Shown: positions 16,399 through 26,494 of the stretch, in pieces
How positions within the stretch are numbered: the stretch's first letter is position 1
Layout: each line of letters opens with the position of its first letter
Assembly (NCBI GenBank): GCA_023416995.1
Contig: JAEZGI010000006.1
Location: 1-64,000, forward strand
DNA from: Bacteroidota bacterium
GTDB lineage: Bacteria; Bacteroidota; Bacteroidia; Chitinophagales; Chitinophagaceae
Direction of reading: 5' to 3'
DNA: 64,000 nucleotides
Notes under the pieces: generated by a model
Seen by the model: the letters and a program-made list of their open reading frames with translations, nothing else
What the model was told of the DNA's origin: nothing
Databases searched by the model: none
Made by a program: the position numbers and the translations under genes

Positions 16399-19215
16399 TC
16401 ACCTCGCTAACAAATCTAACGGCAGGATAAATCCCCATTGATGTGGCGATGCGTTCTGAGTTTCTGCATCTAAGAGATAACTGTACCGGATACCAAAACT
16501 GGCAGGTTGCTGGTTCCACCATCTGGTGTCAAAAAACAGCTCTGCTCCTGTTGATCGAAAATTGCCAGCGATAAACCGGCCATTGACTGCAAAGTCGTTG
16601 ATGCGGGTAAAATCGTAAAACAGGTTGATCCGAACCCGCTGAAAATACACAATGCTGGCAATGCCAAAATCCGGGTACACCAATGGCAGGTGATAGTTTA
16701 CACCCAGCTTGAACATATGATGATAGTTTTCGGCTATATATCCACGTGAAAATGGAAAGCTGTTACTGAAACCAGCGTTTCGAAGCGTATCGCGGGCATG
16801 AAACGCGGTATTCAGCACGAGATTATGAGTTTTTGCTAAACCTGGAAGGTACCAATAGGCAGAAGCAAGAAACTGGCTGGCTTCAAGTGAACTTATGGAC
16901 CGCGAATAATTTAAGGACACTGTTTGTGCCAACCGTGGGTAAATATGCTGCCGCGCCTGTTGCACCTGGTTTGAAAAATTGATCGCGGTGCGCAGATAAC
17001 CAAAAGCACGATTGTCAAAACTATCCTTATATTCCCCCTGCAAATCGCGTTTATTGAATACATAGTCGGCGCTTACATTCAAACGACGATAAAATCTTCC
17101 ACCTGTCAGATTCAAAGGAACCAGTAACCCGATATTGGCTTCGGCTTCATTCCAATATACCCGCCTTCCGGAAAATCGGGCACTGCGGTCGAACGTATAA
17201 TTAACGCCACCACGCACCCATGGGAACAGGGCTCCATAATTAGCGTTCAACCCGAATTCTTTGCTTTTCTCGTTGCTGTTATAATTGAAATAAGCTTCGC
17301 TGACAAAATTATTCAGTACGTTTTCACTGATCAACGAAAAGGTATAGTCCGGATCATTAAAATATGGCCTGAAGCTATGAGGGTTTATTAAACGAAACGA
17401 TTGTTTATACGGCGTAATTGCATATTCTCCTTTAGAAGTATTGTTAACAAGATCAAGCCCCTCCGGGTTTCCATAAGCAACCAATGGCTGTAGCAAAATC
17501 TTATTGTCAGTCTGTTCTGCGATCACATCTGATGCTGGAGCTGTAAGCAAACGATAACCCACAGCCGAAAAAGCCGACCAGCAATACTGATCGTTCCGGA
17601 TACTTACCTGGTAGTTACCGGTGGAGCCGTTTTGCTTCGACGTGTTTAACCGGTATAATTGGTCCTCTTTAAATACAAACAGGGCATCGCTCCCGTTTTC
17701 AGAAGCCGTAAAAGTAATGGCATCGCCCTGTACCAGGGGATAACCAATCACATGGGTTGACCAGGGCGTAAGGTTTTCGACCTCACCATCTGCCAGCCGC
17801 AACCTGATAAGCGCCATCTCACCAAGCCCGTTCCTGGCGGCGGTGATCACATTTGCATCATCAATAAACTTTGGATAGGTGAATACCAGTTTGCCGGGAT
17901 TAGGAACTATGTGAACGGCACCGTTCCCGTTAACCTGCAAAACATGAAGCGCATTGCTATCCGCAGTTGCATGAACCGTAACAATCTTTTCTCCATCAGG
18001 AGATATATCAGGTGAGAAATACCTGGTTTTTGCCGTGATGGTTCTTTGGCGGCCAGAGCGCAAATCTACCAGCCGGATGCCACTGTAATCCCGCCAGCCC
18101 CAACGCAGATCCGGTGCATAAGCGGCATACACTATTTTGTTATTGCGGTAACTATAATACTGATCGGGCGCTATGTCGCGTTGACGAACAATGAGCCTGG
18201 TGTTCGTTTTTATATTACGAACCACAAATGCAGGTATGTTCCGGTAATCAGATTCAACCATCAACACCTCATCATCACTGATCCAGACAGGGAACAACTG
18301 ATCGCCTGCGAAATGTTTATGTTCTTCGGCGATGACTGCTAACGATTCCATCGTATCACCACTGCTTAACCCTGCTTGTGCATCTGCCAGTGCATTTGCA
18401 CGGAAGAGCTGGTAGGTGAGACCAGTATGTCGTTTGATTGCCCGCTGCCAGGGATAAAATAAACCACGGTAACGCACGGCGTCATTTGTGATCTTTGCCC
18501 AGATGCTATCACCAAACTGTTTGCGTCCATACGCCACCAACAGGTAACCTAATTGGTAATGATCAGGCACATAGTCCCGCAATGAACCGTTTCTTAACTT
18601 CTGCCAGGAATATTCTTTATCCGCGGCCCAAAGCGAACGGTAACCGTTATAAAAAAATGGTATTCTTCCTCTTCCCTGCTGACTCATCAAAGTTTCCTGG
18701 TACACCGCATCACCTTCCCAGAAATAATCCGGCACAGCGGCGCTGTTTACCAAAGCCTCAACCTGTTCACCAAAAATGGCGTGAGCCACACGCGATATGC
18801 CTTTTCTGAAATTGCTGTATTGCTGTACATGCCGCAGTTCATGTAGTGCCAGCGACTTATGCCAGGGCAGACTTCCCAGCGAAAAATTATTTTGCAGTGG
18901 TGTAAGATAAAATTCACTGCGCCACGGCCCCAGTCCCACATAACCGTTCGAGCTTATGGTCCGGTGCTGTAAGACTATACTGATCTTACGCATGCGGCCA
19001 CCAATTGTACCACCCGTTTGGGCCGGTAGCACACGATGGATATCAGCTATCTCCATCGCCTGTTTTTCAAGACCCGGCGGAAAGATGATCCTGATTGAAT
19101 CTGTATTCACCTGTTTCCAGCGTTGCGAAACCGGGTGCCCGCCAAACTGCTGGGCAAAACCAGCATTGATCATTAACATGCAAAACACGGTAACAATTAA
19201 CCTGTATGATAACAC
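16399..19215 (-). CDS. Secreted protease-like/beta-propeller/outer-membrane beta-barrel protein
   Basis: A 938-residue exported protein with three parts. After a signal peptide (about residues 1-21), residues 30-230 contain a zinc-protease-like HExxH motif, HELRH at 125-129, and a downstream FWEGDAVY with Glu168, the spacing of gluzincin (peptidase MA-like) enzymes. Residues about 280-560 are TolB/WD40-like propeller repeats (for example RYFSPDISPDGEKIVTVHA). The last 300 residues are alternating strands with aromatic girdles ending in FGIRYSYLLD and FILPLDLL, as in an outer-membrane barrel. The start is GTG. A surface-anchored peptidase or receptor is plausible; not proven. Confidence 0.7.
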   Translation of the reverse strand: MLSYRLIVTVFCMLMINAGFAQQFGGHPVSQRWKQVNTDSIRIIFPPGLEKQAMEIADIHRVLPAQTGGTIGGRMRKISIVLQHRTISSNGYVGLGPWRSEFYLTPLQNNFSLGSLPWHKSLALHELRHVQQYSNFRKGISRVAHAIFGEQVEALVNSAAVPDYFWEGDAVYQETLMSQQGRGRIPFFYNGYRSLWAADKEYSWQKLRNGSLRDYVPDHYQLGYLLVAYGRKQFGDSIWAKITNDAVRYRGLFYPWQRAIKRHTGLTYQLFRANALADAQAGLSSGDTMESLAVIAEEHKHFAGDQLFPVWISDDEVLMVESDYRNIPAFVVRNIKTNTRLIVRQRDIAPDQYYSYRNNKIVYAAYAPDLRWGWRDYSGIRLVDLRSGRQRTITAKTRYFSPDISPDGEKIVTVHATADSNALHVLQVNGNGAVHIVPNPGKLVFTYPKFIDDANVITAARNGLGEMALIRLRLADGEVENLTPWSTHVIGYPLVQGDAITFTASENGSDALFVFKEDQLYRLNTSKQNGSTGNYQVSIRNDQYCWSAFSAVGYRLLTAPASDVIAEQTDNKILLQPLVAYGNPEGLDLVNNTSKGEYAITPYKQSFRLINPHSFRPYFNDPDYTFSLISENVLNNFVSEAYFNYNSNEKSKEFGLNANYGALFPWVRGGVNYTFDRSARFSGRRVYWNEAEANIGLLVPLNLTGGRFYRRLNVSADYVFNKRDLQGEYKDSFDNRAFGYLRTAINFSNQVQQARQHIYPRLAQTVSLNYSRSISSLEASQFLASAYWYLPGLAKTHNLVLNTAFHARDTLRNAGFSNSFPFSRGYIAENYHHMFKLGVNYHLPLVYPDFGIASIVYFQRVRINLFYDFTRINDFAVNGRFIAGNFRSTGAELFFDTRWWNQQPASFGIRYSYLLDAETQNASPHQWGFILPLDLLAR

Positions 19216-19336
19216 GCTGTTGTTGTGTTTGATTGATGCAGGAAACAGTGGTTGAAAATTTAGACGCGAAAAATAACGATAATTTTTTCTATTCCGGTTC
19301 CTGCACCTGCTTATCTTGCGTGCATTAATCAGTTAC

Positions 19337-19840
19337 ATGCAAAATGAATTGTTGATTCGTGCCGCGGACCTGGATGACATCAACACCATCGGTTTCCTGG
19401 CACATGAAACCTGGCCCACTGCATACGGAGCCACGCACTCGCAGGAGCAGATCAGCTATATGCTTAATTTGTTTTATGCACCAAAAGCACTTGCCACACA
19501 AATGAATACCGATAAACATCGGTTCCTGCTGGCAGAACTTGATGATGAAGCAGTGGGTTTTGCTTCCTTCAGCGCCATTGATGGGGAGGGCACCTATAAA
19601 CTACACAAGTTGTATGTATTGCCTTCCCTCCAGGGCAAAGGTGTTGGTCGACTACTGCTCGAATTCATCTGTGATGAATTAAAACACCTCAAAGCCTCAG
19701 CACTGCGACTGAACGTTAACCGTTTGAATGCCGCCCGGCATTTCTATGAAAAACTTGGCTTCGAAGTCATCAAAGAAGAAGTAAACGATATCGGTCGGGG
19801 TTTCGTGATGGATGATTATGTGATGGAAAAAAAGTTCTAA
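19337..19840 (+). CDS. GNAT-family N-acetyltransferase
   Basis: A 167-residue acetyltransferase of the GNAT superfamily. The acetyl-CoA-binding motif A is LHKLYVLPSLQGKGVGRLLL (Q-x-x-G-x-G/A with GKGVG), followed by motif B, LNVNRLNAARHFYEKLGF. The substrate, an amine of a small molecule or protein, is unknown. The frame is open from 19316, but ATG 19337 (MQNELLIRAADLDD) is the better start. It converges on the queuosine-precursor transporter gene and the two overlap by four bases. Confidence 0.88.
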   Translation: MQNELLIRAADLDDINTIGFLAHETWPTAYGATHSQEQISYMLNLFYAPKALATQMNTDKHRFLLAELDDEAVGFASFSAIDGEGTYKLHKLYVLPSLQGKGVGRLLLEFICDELKHLKASALRLNVNRLNAARHFYEKLGFEVIKEEVNDIGRGFVMDDYVMEKKF

Positions 19841-20616
19841 TAACCACGCATAGCGGCTGCTTTCATAGCGGCTGCTCTTTCTTTGCCGAGATATCGTTCT
19901 ACGATCCAGTGGACCCCGTAAATCACCGGCGTAAACAGAATTGCGATCAGGAATTTATAACTGTAAGAGGTAAGCGCCCAGGCCGTGCATTGCCCGAAGC
20001 TAACACCCCGGAATATATAGAACGCTATATAGGTAACCACGAAGCTATCTATCAATTGAGAAAATAGCGTACTTACCGTCGCACGGGCCCAGATCCGGTT
20101 TTCACCGGTGATCGTTTTAATTTTACGGAACACAAAAGCATCAGCAATCTGGCCAATGATAAAGGCAGCAATTGAGCCCACTATTATGTTCATACCCTGT
20201 CCGAATATTGCGCTGAAAGCTGCCTGCATATCAGGCACCCCTTCTTTTGAATAAGAGCTGATCCAGAAAGCGGTATCAGGCGCAGTATGGATCGCGAAAT
20301 AAAATATGAAAAATGCAAAAGCAATCAGCACAGCGGTAAGTATCGATAGAAACCTGACGCCCTTAACACCATAATATTCGTTGATAATATCGGTAAGAAC
20401 AAAGATCACCGGCCATGGAACCACGCCAACCGAAAGACTGAAAGAAAGGTTATCTGTTCCCAGCAAAGAGAAGGATGCCCGCTCCCAACCCATCGTATCT
20501 TCCAGCGAAAATATCTTCACGCCAATTGATTCCGCAATCAGTGCATTGGCAACAAAAAATCCGGCAAGTACAATAAATAATCTGGTGCCCTTGTCTTTTA
20601 TGATATTATGGATCAT
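19837..20616 (-). CDS. yhhQ: Queuosine precursor transporter (YhhQ/VUT family)
   Basis: A 259-residue inner-membrane protein with about six helices that imports preQ0/preQ1 for making queuosine in tRNA anticodons. Family markers: an N-terminal FIVLAGFFVANALIAESIGVK split helix, VPWPVIFVLTDIINEYYG with the conserved Asp-Glu in the membrane, and the mid-protein SIAAFIIGQIADAFVFRKIK. The C terminus contains a small in-frame duplication (AAAMK, AAAMR) coded by a 14-base direct repeat. Its start overlaps the end of a 92-residue membrane-protein gene by four bases, so the two are translationally coupled. Confidence 0.9.
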   Translation of the reverse strand: MIHNIIKDKGTRLFIVLAGFFVANALIAESIGVKIFSLEDTMGWERASFSLLGTDNLSFSLSVGVVPWPVIFVLTDIINEYYGVKGVRFLSILTAVLIAFAFFIFYFAIHTAPDTAFWISSYSKEGVPDMQAAFSAIFGQGMNIIVGSIAAFIIGQIADAFVFRKIKTITGENRIWARATVSTLFSQLIDSFVVTYIAFYIFRGVSFGQCTAWALTSYSYKFLIAILFTPVIYGVHWIVERYLGKERAAAMKAAAMRGY

Positions 20617-20891
20617 GCAGTGAAAATATAAAGTTGCGCAATCAGAAACAGAAAATTAATGATAAGTAGTGAACGGGGTAACAATTTGAGACCGGCCCTG
20701 TTCCTGAAAAACAGTATGAGCACCACTACCCCAAGAATAAGATTCAACAGCAGGGAAAGATAAGCAAGCACAATAACAGTACTGTAAATAGCATTAGTGC
20801 CGGCAACAGAGGTATAGCGGAACAACTGCGCCGCAACAAAACAGATATTGCAGATAAGCGCCAGCCGGGTTAAAAATATTAAGATCTTCAT
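20613..20891 (-). CDS. Small membrane protein upstream of the queuosine transporter
   Basis: A 92-residue protein with three predicted helices: LIFLTRLALICNICFVAAQLF, a central IVLAYLSLLLNLILGVVVLIL and a C-terminal SLLIINFLFLIAQLYIF, separated by short loops with basic residues (FRNRAGLKLLPR). No family recognised. The stop overlaps the transporter's start, which suggests joint expression; whether it has a role in precursor uptake is inference. Confidence 0.7.
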   Translation of the reverse strand: MKILIFLTRLALICNICFVAAQLFRYTSVAGTNAIYSTVIVLAYLSLLLNLILGVVVLILFFRNRAGLKLLPRSLLIINFLFLIAQLYIFTA

Positions 20892-20984
20892 GGGTTGAGT
20901 TGGTGCAAAAATGCATTATTTTGCCCAATCATAGCTCAAACCCGGCTAACAGGCTGGGTTTACTACATATATAATCTCTGTCTG

Positions 20985-23501
20985 ATGAATAAAACTTTGT
21001 GGCAGCAATTCCGGCCTCATGCAATTGCTATCGGTATCTTTTTCCTGGTTTCCGTGTTTTATTGTTTACCTGTGTTCCAGGGGTTGGTTCCAAACCAGAA
21101 CGATGTGCTGAGTTGGAAAGGAATGGCCCAACAATCATTTGAGTTCAAAGAGAAGTATGGTTACTTCCCGCTTTGGACCAATAGTTTGTTCAGCGGTATG
21201 CCAACTTTCCAGATTATGGCAGAGTCGAAATACAATGTCACCATCGCATATCTCCATTACCTGTTTACTGCATTTTTACCGCAACCTGCAGGGCTGTTTT
21301 TCCTGGCCTGCATTGGCTTTTATATCCTCATGATTGCTATGCGGGTTAAAAGCTGGGCAGGCATCTTCGGCTCACTGGCTTATGCATTTTCATCTTATAA
21401 CGTAATACTTGTTGCAACGGGTCATACCACCAAGTTCTCTTCAATGGGGTATGCGCCAGCAGTACTTGCAGGGCTGATCCTGCTGACTCAACGCAAATAT
21501 GTACTTGGGTTTGTGACCACATTTGTATTCACAACGCTGATGTTTTATCAGAACCACGTTCAGATCGTTTATTACACTTTACTTATAGCGGTTTGCCTCG
21601 GCATCACTTTCCTTATCAAATGTATCCGCGAAAAAGATTTGCCGCACCTGGGGAAGGTCGCGGGTCTTGCTTTGCTTGCCGGTGCCATAGGTTTTGGATC
21701 TTATACAGTTACTTTATTATCAACCTATGATTATGCACAGGAAACCATGCGTGGTGGTAAGTCTGAACTAACTACCGCTTCGGACCCCAATGCAAAACAG
21801 GAAGTAAAATCTAAAAACGGGCTCAACCGCGATTATGCCTTTAGCTGGAGTTACGGCATATCAGAAACATCTACCTTGCTTGTTCCGAACGCCCGTGGAG
21901 GAAGTTCATCACAGCCCTTACCAGAAGAAAGCAAAACAATTGAAGCCTTACAGGAATCCGGTCTGCCACAACAGGCGCTCAACCAGGTCTTTGGCAGTGT
22001 ATCGCCTTATTGGGGTGATCAACCTTTCACTGAAGGACCGGTATATTTTGGTGCCATCGTTTGTTTGCTGTTTATCGCCGGATTGTTTTTAGTGAGAAGC
22101 TGGCACGTTGCCTGGCTGGTTGCTGCCACCATTCTCGGTATCCTGATGGCATGGGGACATAACTTTGCTGCTTTCAATAATTTCCTGTTTGATTATCTGC
22201 CTTTTTATAACAAGTTCCGTGCGCCGGCTATGTCGCTGGTTATACCACAGCTCACCGTATGCGCGCTTGCTGCCATGACGCTGCAGGCACTGGTATATAA
22301 CGAATGGGATAAGGCGGAATTAAGAAAAAGATTGAAGTCGGCCGGGATCGCAGTTGCCGTTGTTGTTGCACTCCTCGCAGTGACCTATATATCTTCTGAT
22401 TTCAGAAGTCCCAATGATGCAAGGATCAGCCAGACAATGGCCATGCTTGCTGAAGGGCAAACCGATCCCCAGGTTCAGCAACAGGTGGCTGGCATTGCCT
22501 CATCAATTACTTCCGGCATCGTTGCTGACCGTAAAACCATGTTTGGAGCCGATTTCGGCCGGACCATTATTTACATGTTGCTGGGCACCGCTTTGTTGTT
22601 TTTTGCGGCTACCAAAAAACTGAAAGGTTTGTATGCCGTTATCGGGATAACCGTGTTATCGTTAATCGACCTTATCGGTGTTGATACAAGATACCTGAAC
22701 CGGGAAGATTATGTTACCGAAGAAGAATTGATGGCACCATTTGCGGCCACCCAGGCTGATCTGCAGATCAAGCAGGATACATCTTATTACAGGGTACTTG
22801 ATCAGACCCAGCCGACAACGGCCCGGTCATCTTATCACCACAATTCGATTACCGGGTATCATCCGGCGAAGCTGTCTTTATATGATGATTTGCTAACGAA
22901 CCAGATTTACAAAGGAAATATGGCCGTGTTCAATATGCTGAACACGAAATACTTCATCTTTCAGAATCCCCAGAACGGTCAGCCAGTTGCTCAGCAAAAT
23001 CCTGGTGCACTGGGTCCGGTATGGTTCGTGAACGCTATTCAATATGTAAACAATGCCGACGAAGAAATGAAGGCATTGGACAACTTCAATCCAAAAGACA
23101 CGGTTATCATAGACAAAAGGGAACAATCAAAAATTCCTTTTGCACCACAACCGGATTCTGCCGCGAGCATCAGGCTCGTCTTTAACCGTAATGATGTGAT
23201 TCAATATGAATCAAACGCGTCGACCAACCAGTTTGCAGTATTCAGCGAAATATATTATCCACGTGGATGGAAAGCTTTTATTGATGGCAAAGAAACCGAC
23301 ATCGTTAAAGTAAACTATGTATTGCGTGGTTTGCCCGTACCTCCTGGTAAACACGTAATCGATTTTCGGTTTGAACCTGCTTCCTTCATTTTGGGAGACC
23401 AGATTTCACTCGTTATTGGAATTTTGTCTTTCCTCATATTGGGCTGGGCAGCATGGTATGAGTGGAAACGATATCGTAACACAAATAGTGTAAAAGCCTG
23501 A
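20985..23501 (+). CDS. YfhO-family membrane protein (GT-C-like)
   Basis: An 838-residue membrane protein of the YfhO family, thought to act as a polyprenyl-sugar-dependent (GT-C fold) glycosyltransferase or lipoteichoic/surface-glycan modifier. The N-terminal cytoplasmic stretch leads into the first helix and a loop with the family's NDVLSWKGMAQQSFEFKEKYG acidic region and LFSGMPTFQI. About a dozen helices follow up to residue 620. The C-terminal 250 residues form the conserved periplasmic/tail domain (FNMLNTKYFI, YYPRGWKAFIDG) with a last helix. The start is ATG 20985; the open frame before it is not supported. It heads the plus-strand arm of the glycan locus. Confidence 0.88.
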   Translation: MNKTLWQQFRPHAIAIGIFFLVSVFYCLPVFQGLVPNQNDVLSWKGMAQQSFEFKEKYGYFPLWTNSLFSGMPTFQIMAESKYNVTIAYLHYLFTAFLPQPAGLFFLACIGFYILMIAMRVKSWAGIFGSLAYAFSSYNVILVATGHTTKFSSMGYAPAVLAGLILLTQRKYVLGFVTTFVFTTLMFYQNHVQIVYYTLLIAVCLGITFLIKCIREKDLPHLGKVAGLALLAGAIGFGSYTVTLLSTYDYAQETMRGGKSELTTASDPNAKQEVKSKNGLNRDYAFSWSYGISETSTLLVPNARGGSSSQPLPEESKTIEALQESGLPQQALNQVFGSVSPYWGDQPFTEGPVYFGAIVCLLFIAGLFLVRSWHVAWLVAATILGILMAWGHNFAAFNNFLFDYLPFYNKFRAPAMSLVIPQLTVCALAAMTLQALVYNEWDKAELRKRLKSAGIAVAVVVALLAVTYISSDFRSPNDARISQTMAMLAEGQTDPQVQQQVAGIASSITSGIVADRKTMFGADFGRTIIYMLLGTALLFFAATKKLKGLYAVIGITVLSLIDLIGVDTRYLNREDYVTEEELMAPFAATQADLQIKQDTSYYRVLDQTQPTTARSSYHHNSITGYHPAKLSLYDDLLTNQIYKGNMAVFNMLNTKYFIFQNPQNGQPVAQQNPGALGPVWFVNAIQYVNNADEEMKALDNFNPKDTVIIDKREQSKIPFAPQPDSAASIRLVFNRNDVIQYESNASTNQFAVFSEIYYPRGWKAFIDGKETDIVKVNYVLRGLPVPPGKHVIDFRFEPASFILGDQISLVIGILSFLILGWAAWYEWKRYRNTNSVKA

Positions 23502-23516
23502 AATGGCATTGTGTAA

Positions 23517-24557
23517 ATGGATATTTTTCTTCCACAAAAAGATGCGTTAAGTGCCAACATCCAGGCGCAGGCAACGGTGTTGCTGACTAAGCTTCGGGGC
23601 CTGCCTGTCGAAACACTGGGTTTGCCATATCACTGTCTTGAGTATTTTAAAAGCAGTCATTTCAAAAGATTGTTTTTTTCAATCGAAACAAGTGCACACC
23701 TGTTGTACAGATCCATCAACCTGGTTAAAAAACCAGTGAATGAGATCGTTATCATGGATTATGGCGCAGGCGTGGGCACTTTGTATATGCTGGCAAAGAT
23801 GATCGGCTGCCGCACCGTGATTTATAATGATCACCTGGAAGACTGGAAAGTCAGTGCTTCTTTGATTGCAGAAGCAATCGGTGTTCAGATAGATGAGTAC
23901 ATAGTGGGAGATATTGATGTAACACTGACAGCATTGAACGAAAAACAACTTCAATGTGATATCATTACTTCACGCAATGTGATCGAGCATATTTATAACC
24001 TGCGCGATTTTTATTCAATCGTTGCCGAACACCAGCCCCGGGCTGTGGTATATTCATCTACTACGGCGAATTATCATAATCCCGCGGCTCATATTAAACA
24101 TATTCTGTGGCACCGCAAATGGGAGAAGTTGTTTTTGCCCCAGCGCATGGACCTGATCAGACAAAGACTTCCGGGTATCGCGGAAGCAGAAGTTCAACGT
24201 TTAGGCAAAGCAACACGCGGACTCGCATTACATGACTTTGATGCGGCTTTGGACGAATACAAACACACTAAAAAATTACCCGACCCTTCTGTTCATCATA
24301 CCAATACCGTAGAAACCTCAAGTGGCGTATGGTTTGAACACCTGATACCTTTTGATGAGTACAGGAAGCTGGTACCAGCGGGAAAATATGAACTTCGTTT
24401 TGAACCTGGTTTCTGGGACACTCACAATACCAGCATTTTTAAAAACCTGCTTGGCCGGACATTGAACCCATTAGTGAAACTATCAGGCGTAACACTCGCG
24501 CCTTTTATATATGTGATAGCTTTGCCCAAAACGAGGAGGGAGAAAAACAATGGCTAA
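23517..24557 (+). CDS. SAM-dependent methyltransferase (glycan locus)
   Basis: A 346-residue class I methyltransferase. The SAM-binding motif I is IMDYGAGVGTLYMLAK (near residues 78-93), followed by the acidic strand VIYNDH and a SRNVIEHIYNL stretch that corresponds to motif IV/post-IV of sugar- or lipid-type methyltransferases. The C-terminal 120 residues are not recognised. It lies 15 bases after the YfhO gene and overlaps the next methyltransferase by eight bases, so it is part of the same transcript. The acceptor is unknown. Confidence 0.82.
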   Translation: MDIFLPQKDALSANIQAQATVLLTKLRGLPVETLGLPYHCLEYFKSSHFKRLFFSIETSAHLLYRSINLVKKPVNEIVIMDYGAGVGTLYMLAKMIGCRTVIYNDHLEDWKVSASLIAEAIGVQIDEYIVGDIDVTLTALNEKQLQCDIITSRNVIEHIYNLRDFYSIVAEHQPRAVVYSSTTANYHNPAAHIKHILWHRKWEKLFLPQRMDLIRQRLPGIAEAEVQRLGKATRGLALHDFDAALDEYKHTKKLPDPSVHHTNTVETSSGVWFEHLIPFDEYRKLVPAGKYELRFEPGFWDTHNTSIFKNLLGRTLNPLVKLSGVTLAPFIYVIALPKTRREKNNG

Positions 24558-25305
24558 TACCGAACGCGTTGACAAATCATTGTTCCGTGATGCGCATTAC
24601 CTGGGCAAACCAGCCGATGATGTTGATAAGATCATTACTAGACGCATCCGGATCCTTGAATCATACCCTTCATTTTTTGATAAAAATGCAGATCTAATCG
24701 AGGTGGGTTCTGGTAGCGGCGCAACGATTACACGTATCGCCAATCGTTTTCGTTCAGCACTGGGGATTGACATTTTTGACTATTCAGAAAGTTATCGCGC
24801 GCAACAGGAAAAAAACCAGGATACCTTATCTGTTTTCAAAAAGCTTGATCTTGAAAAAGAGCCGCTGCCCGGAACTTACGACCGGCTGATCAGTTTTGAG
24901 GTGATCGAGCATTTGCAAAGTGAGGACAGCGTTGCCCGGTATAATGAATTGTTGCGACCCGGAGGATTGGCCGCGATCACCGTTCCGAACAAATGGTGGA
25001 TTTTTGAAACACATGGCGCAAAATTGCCGCTGTTGCCCTGGAACCGCGTTCCTTTTTTTTCATGGTTGCCCACCGTGATTCATGAACGTTTTGCGAATGC
25101 AAGGATCTATACAAAAAACAGGATACTCAGTTTGTTTCGCAAACATGGTTTCGAGATCCTCGATTGCGTTTATGTTACGGCACCGATGGATGTTTTGAAA
25201 GAAGGCAAGCTGAAAAATTACCTCACAAAAAATGTGTTTCATAGCGATACAACAAAGTCGCCCTTCCTCGCTACCGCTATTTTTGTTCTGGCTAAAAAGA
25301 AATAA
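24550..25305 (+). CDS. SAM-dependent methyltransferase (Methyltransf_11 type)
   Basis: A 251-residue class I methyltransferase. Motif I is LIEVGSGSGATITRIA, followed by ALGIDIFDYS and the post-motif YDRLISFEVIEHLQSEDSV typical of Methyltransf_11 enzymes, then LLRPGGLAAITVPN. Methyl groups are probably added to a surface sugar or lipid carrier, judging only by the neighbours. Overlap of eight bases with the preceding gene indicates translational coupling. Confidence 0.86.
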   Translation: MANTERVDKSLFRDAHYLGKPADDVDKIITRRIRILESYPSFFDKNADLIEVGSGSGATITRIANRFRSALGIDIFDYSESYRAQQEKNQDTLSVFKKLDLEKEPLPGTYDRLISFEVIEHLQSEDSVARYNELLRPGGLAAITVPNKWWIFETHGAKLPLLPWNRVPFFSWLPTVIHERFANARIYTKNRILSLFRKHGFEILDCVYVTAPMDVLKEGKLKNYLTKNVFHSDTTKSPFLATAIFVLAKKK

Positions 25306-25316
25306 TTTTGACGCCC

Positions 25317-26492
25317 ATGGGAAAAAAGCCACGCGTAGTCAGTATTATTCCTTACAAAATACTCCCAGCGCGCTTGGGTGGTGAAAAAGGTATCGCATTG
25401 TTTAACGAGTACTTGTCCGGTCATGTCGATATAACCGGCATATCAACACAGAATAATGACCCGGCCCTGGCAAAGGGATATCAATTGCAGAACATTCTTT
25501 CAAACGGCAAGTCAAAATACGGCAATCCATTGCTCTACTTCCCTGTAAAACGTATTATCAGGCAAACCGGGGCCACACATCTTATCACCGAGCATCCTTA
25601 TTTTGGTTGGCTTGCTTTTATGTTGAAGCTTACCCTTCCCCTGACCTGGGTGGTGCATTCTCACAATATTGAATATATGCGGTCAAAATCGATTGGCCGC
25701 TGGTGGTGGAAGGCTTTGATGTGGTACGAACGATGGGTTTATAAAAAAGCTGACCTGGTATTTTTTATCTCGGAAGATGATAAAAAACATGCTGTCGACG
25801 TGATGGGTATCGATCCGGTTAAATCAACTGCAATCACTTATGGCATAGAACAGGCCCGCCCCCCACAGGATGTGGACGCGGCGAGGGATGACATTCGCGT
25901 CCTGCATAATATTCCTGCCGGTGATAAGATCCTGCTCTTTAATGGTGCGCTGTATCATCACACCAACTATGATGCTTTGCAGGTGATACTTGATCATATC
26001 AACCCTGTTTTACTCAAACAAAATGCGGGTTATAAGATTCTCGTTTGTGGCAAGGGCCTCCCCGATTCGTTTAATGAATTGCGTGACTATGCCGGCAAAA
26101 ATATTATTTACGCGGGTTTTGTAGATGATATCTCGGTTTATTTCAAAGCCGCACATATATTCTTAAATCCGATCATCAGTGGTGGTGGTGTTAAAACCAA
26201 AGCAATAGAAGCGATCGCGATGGATTGTACGGTGATCTCTACCGAAATCGGAGCCCTGGGTTTGATAAGATCTGTATGTGGTGACCAGTTGCAGGTGGTG
26301 GCTGATCGCGACTGGGACCGGTTCTCACGGCTTGTGGTTCAGGCACTGCATACCGATATTCATACACCGGCAGCTTTTTTTGAATATTATTACTGGGGAA
26401 ACATAACGGCAAAGGTTGCCAGGATCCTTGAAGATTCATCCCCGGATGGTCGCTCAAATGCACATCCATCTTCAAATCAACAGCCGGTTTAA
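25317..26492 (+). CDS. Glycosyltransferase family 4-like
   Basis: A 391-residue GT-B-fold glycosyltransferase. The N-terminal domain ends in WVVHSHNIEYMRSK, a typical GT4 acceptor loop with the His, then YKKADLVFFISEDDK. The C-terminal donor-binding domain has GAGDK-type ILLFNGALYHHTNYDAL, ILVCGKGLPD, and the E-x7-E region FLNPIISGGGVKTKAIEAIAM split around the glycine turn. The frame opens at TTG 25308, but ATG 25317 (MGKKPRVVSIIPY) is preferred. Third gene of the plus-strand glycan set after the two methyltransferases. Confidence 0.86.
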   Translation: MGKKPRVVSIIPYKILPARLGGEKGIALFNEYLSGHVDITGISTQNNDPALAKGYQLQNILSNGKSKYGNPLLYFPVKRIIRQTGATHLITEHPYFGWLAFMLKLTLPLTWVVHSHNIEYMRSKSIGRWWWKALMWYERWVYKKADLVFFISEDDKKHAVDVMGIDPVKSTAITYGIEQARPPQDVDAARDDIRVLHNIPAGDKILLFNGALYHHTNYDALQVILDHINPVLLKQNAGYKILVCGKGLPDSFNELRDYAGKNIIYAGFVDDISVYFKAAHIFLNPIISGGGVKTKAIEAIAMDCTVISTEIGALGLIRSVCGDQLQVVADRDWDRFSRLVVQALHTDIHTPAAFFEYYYWGNITAKVARILEDSSPDGRSNAHPSSNQQPV

Positions 26493-26494
26493 GT

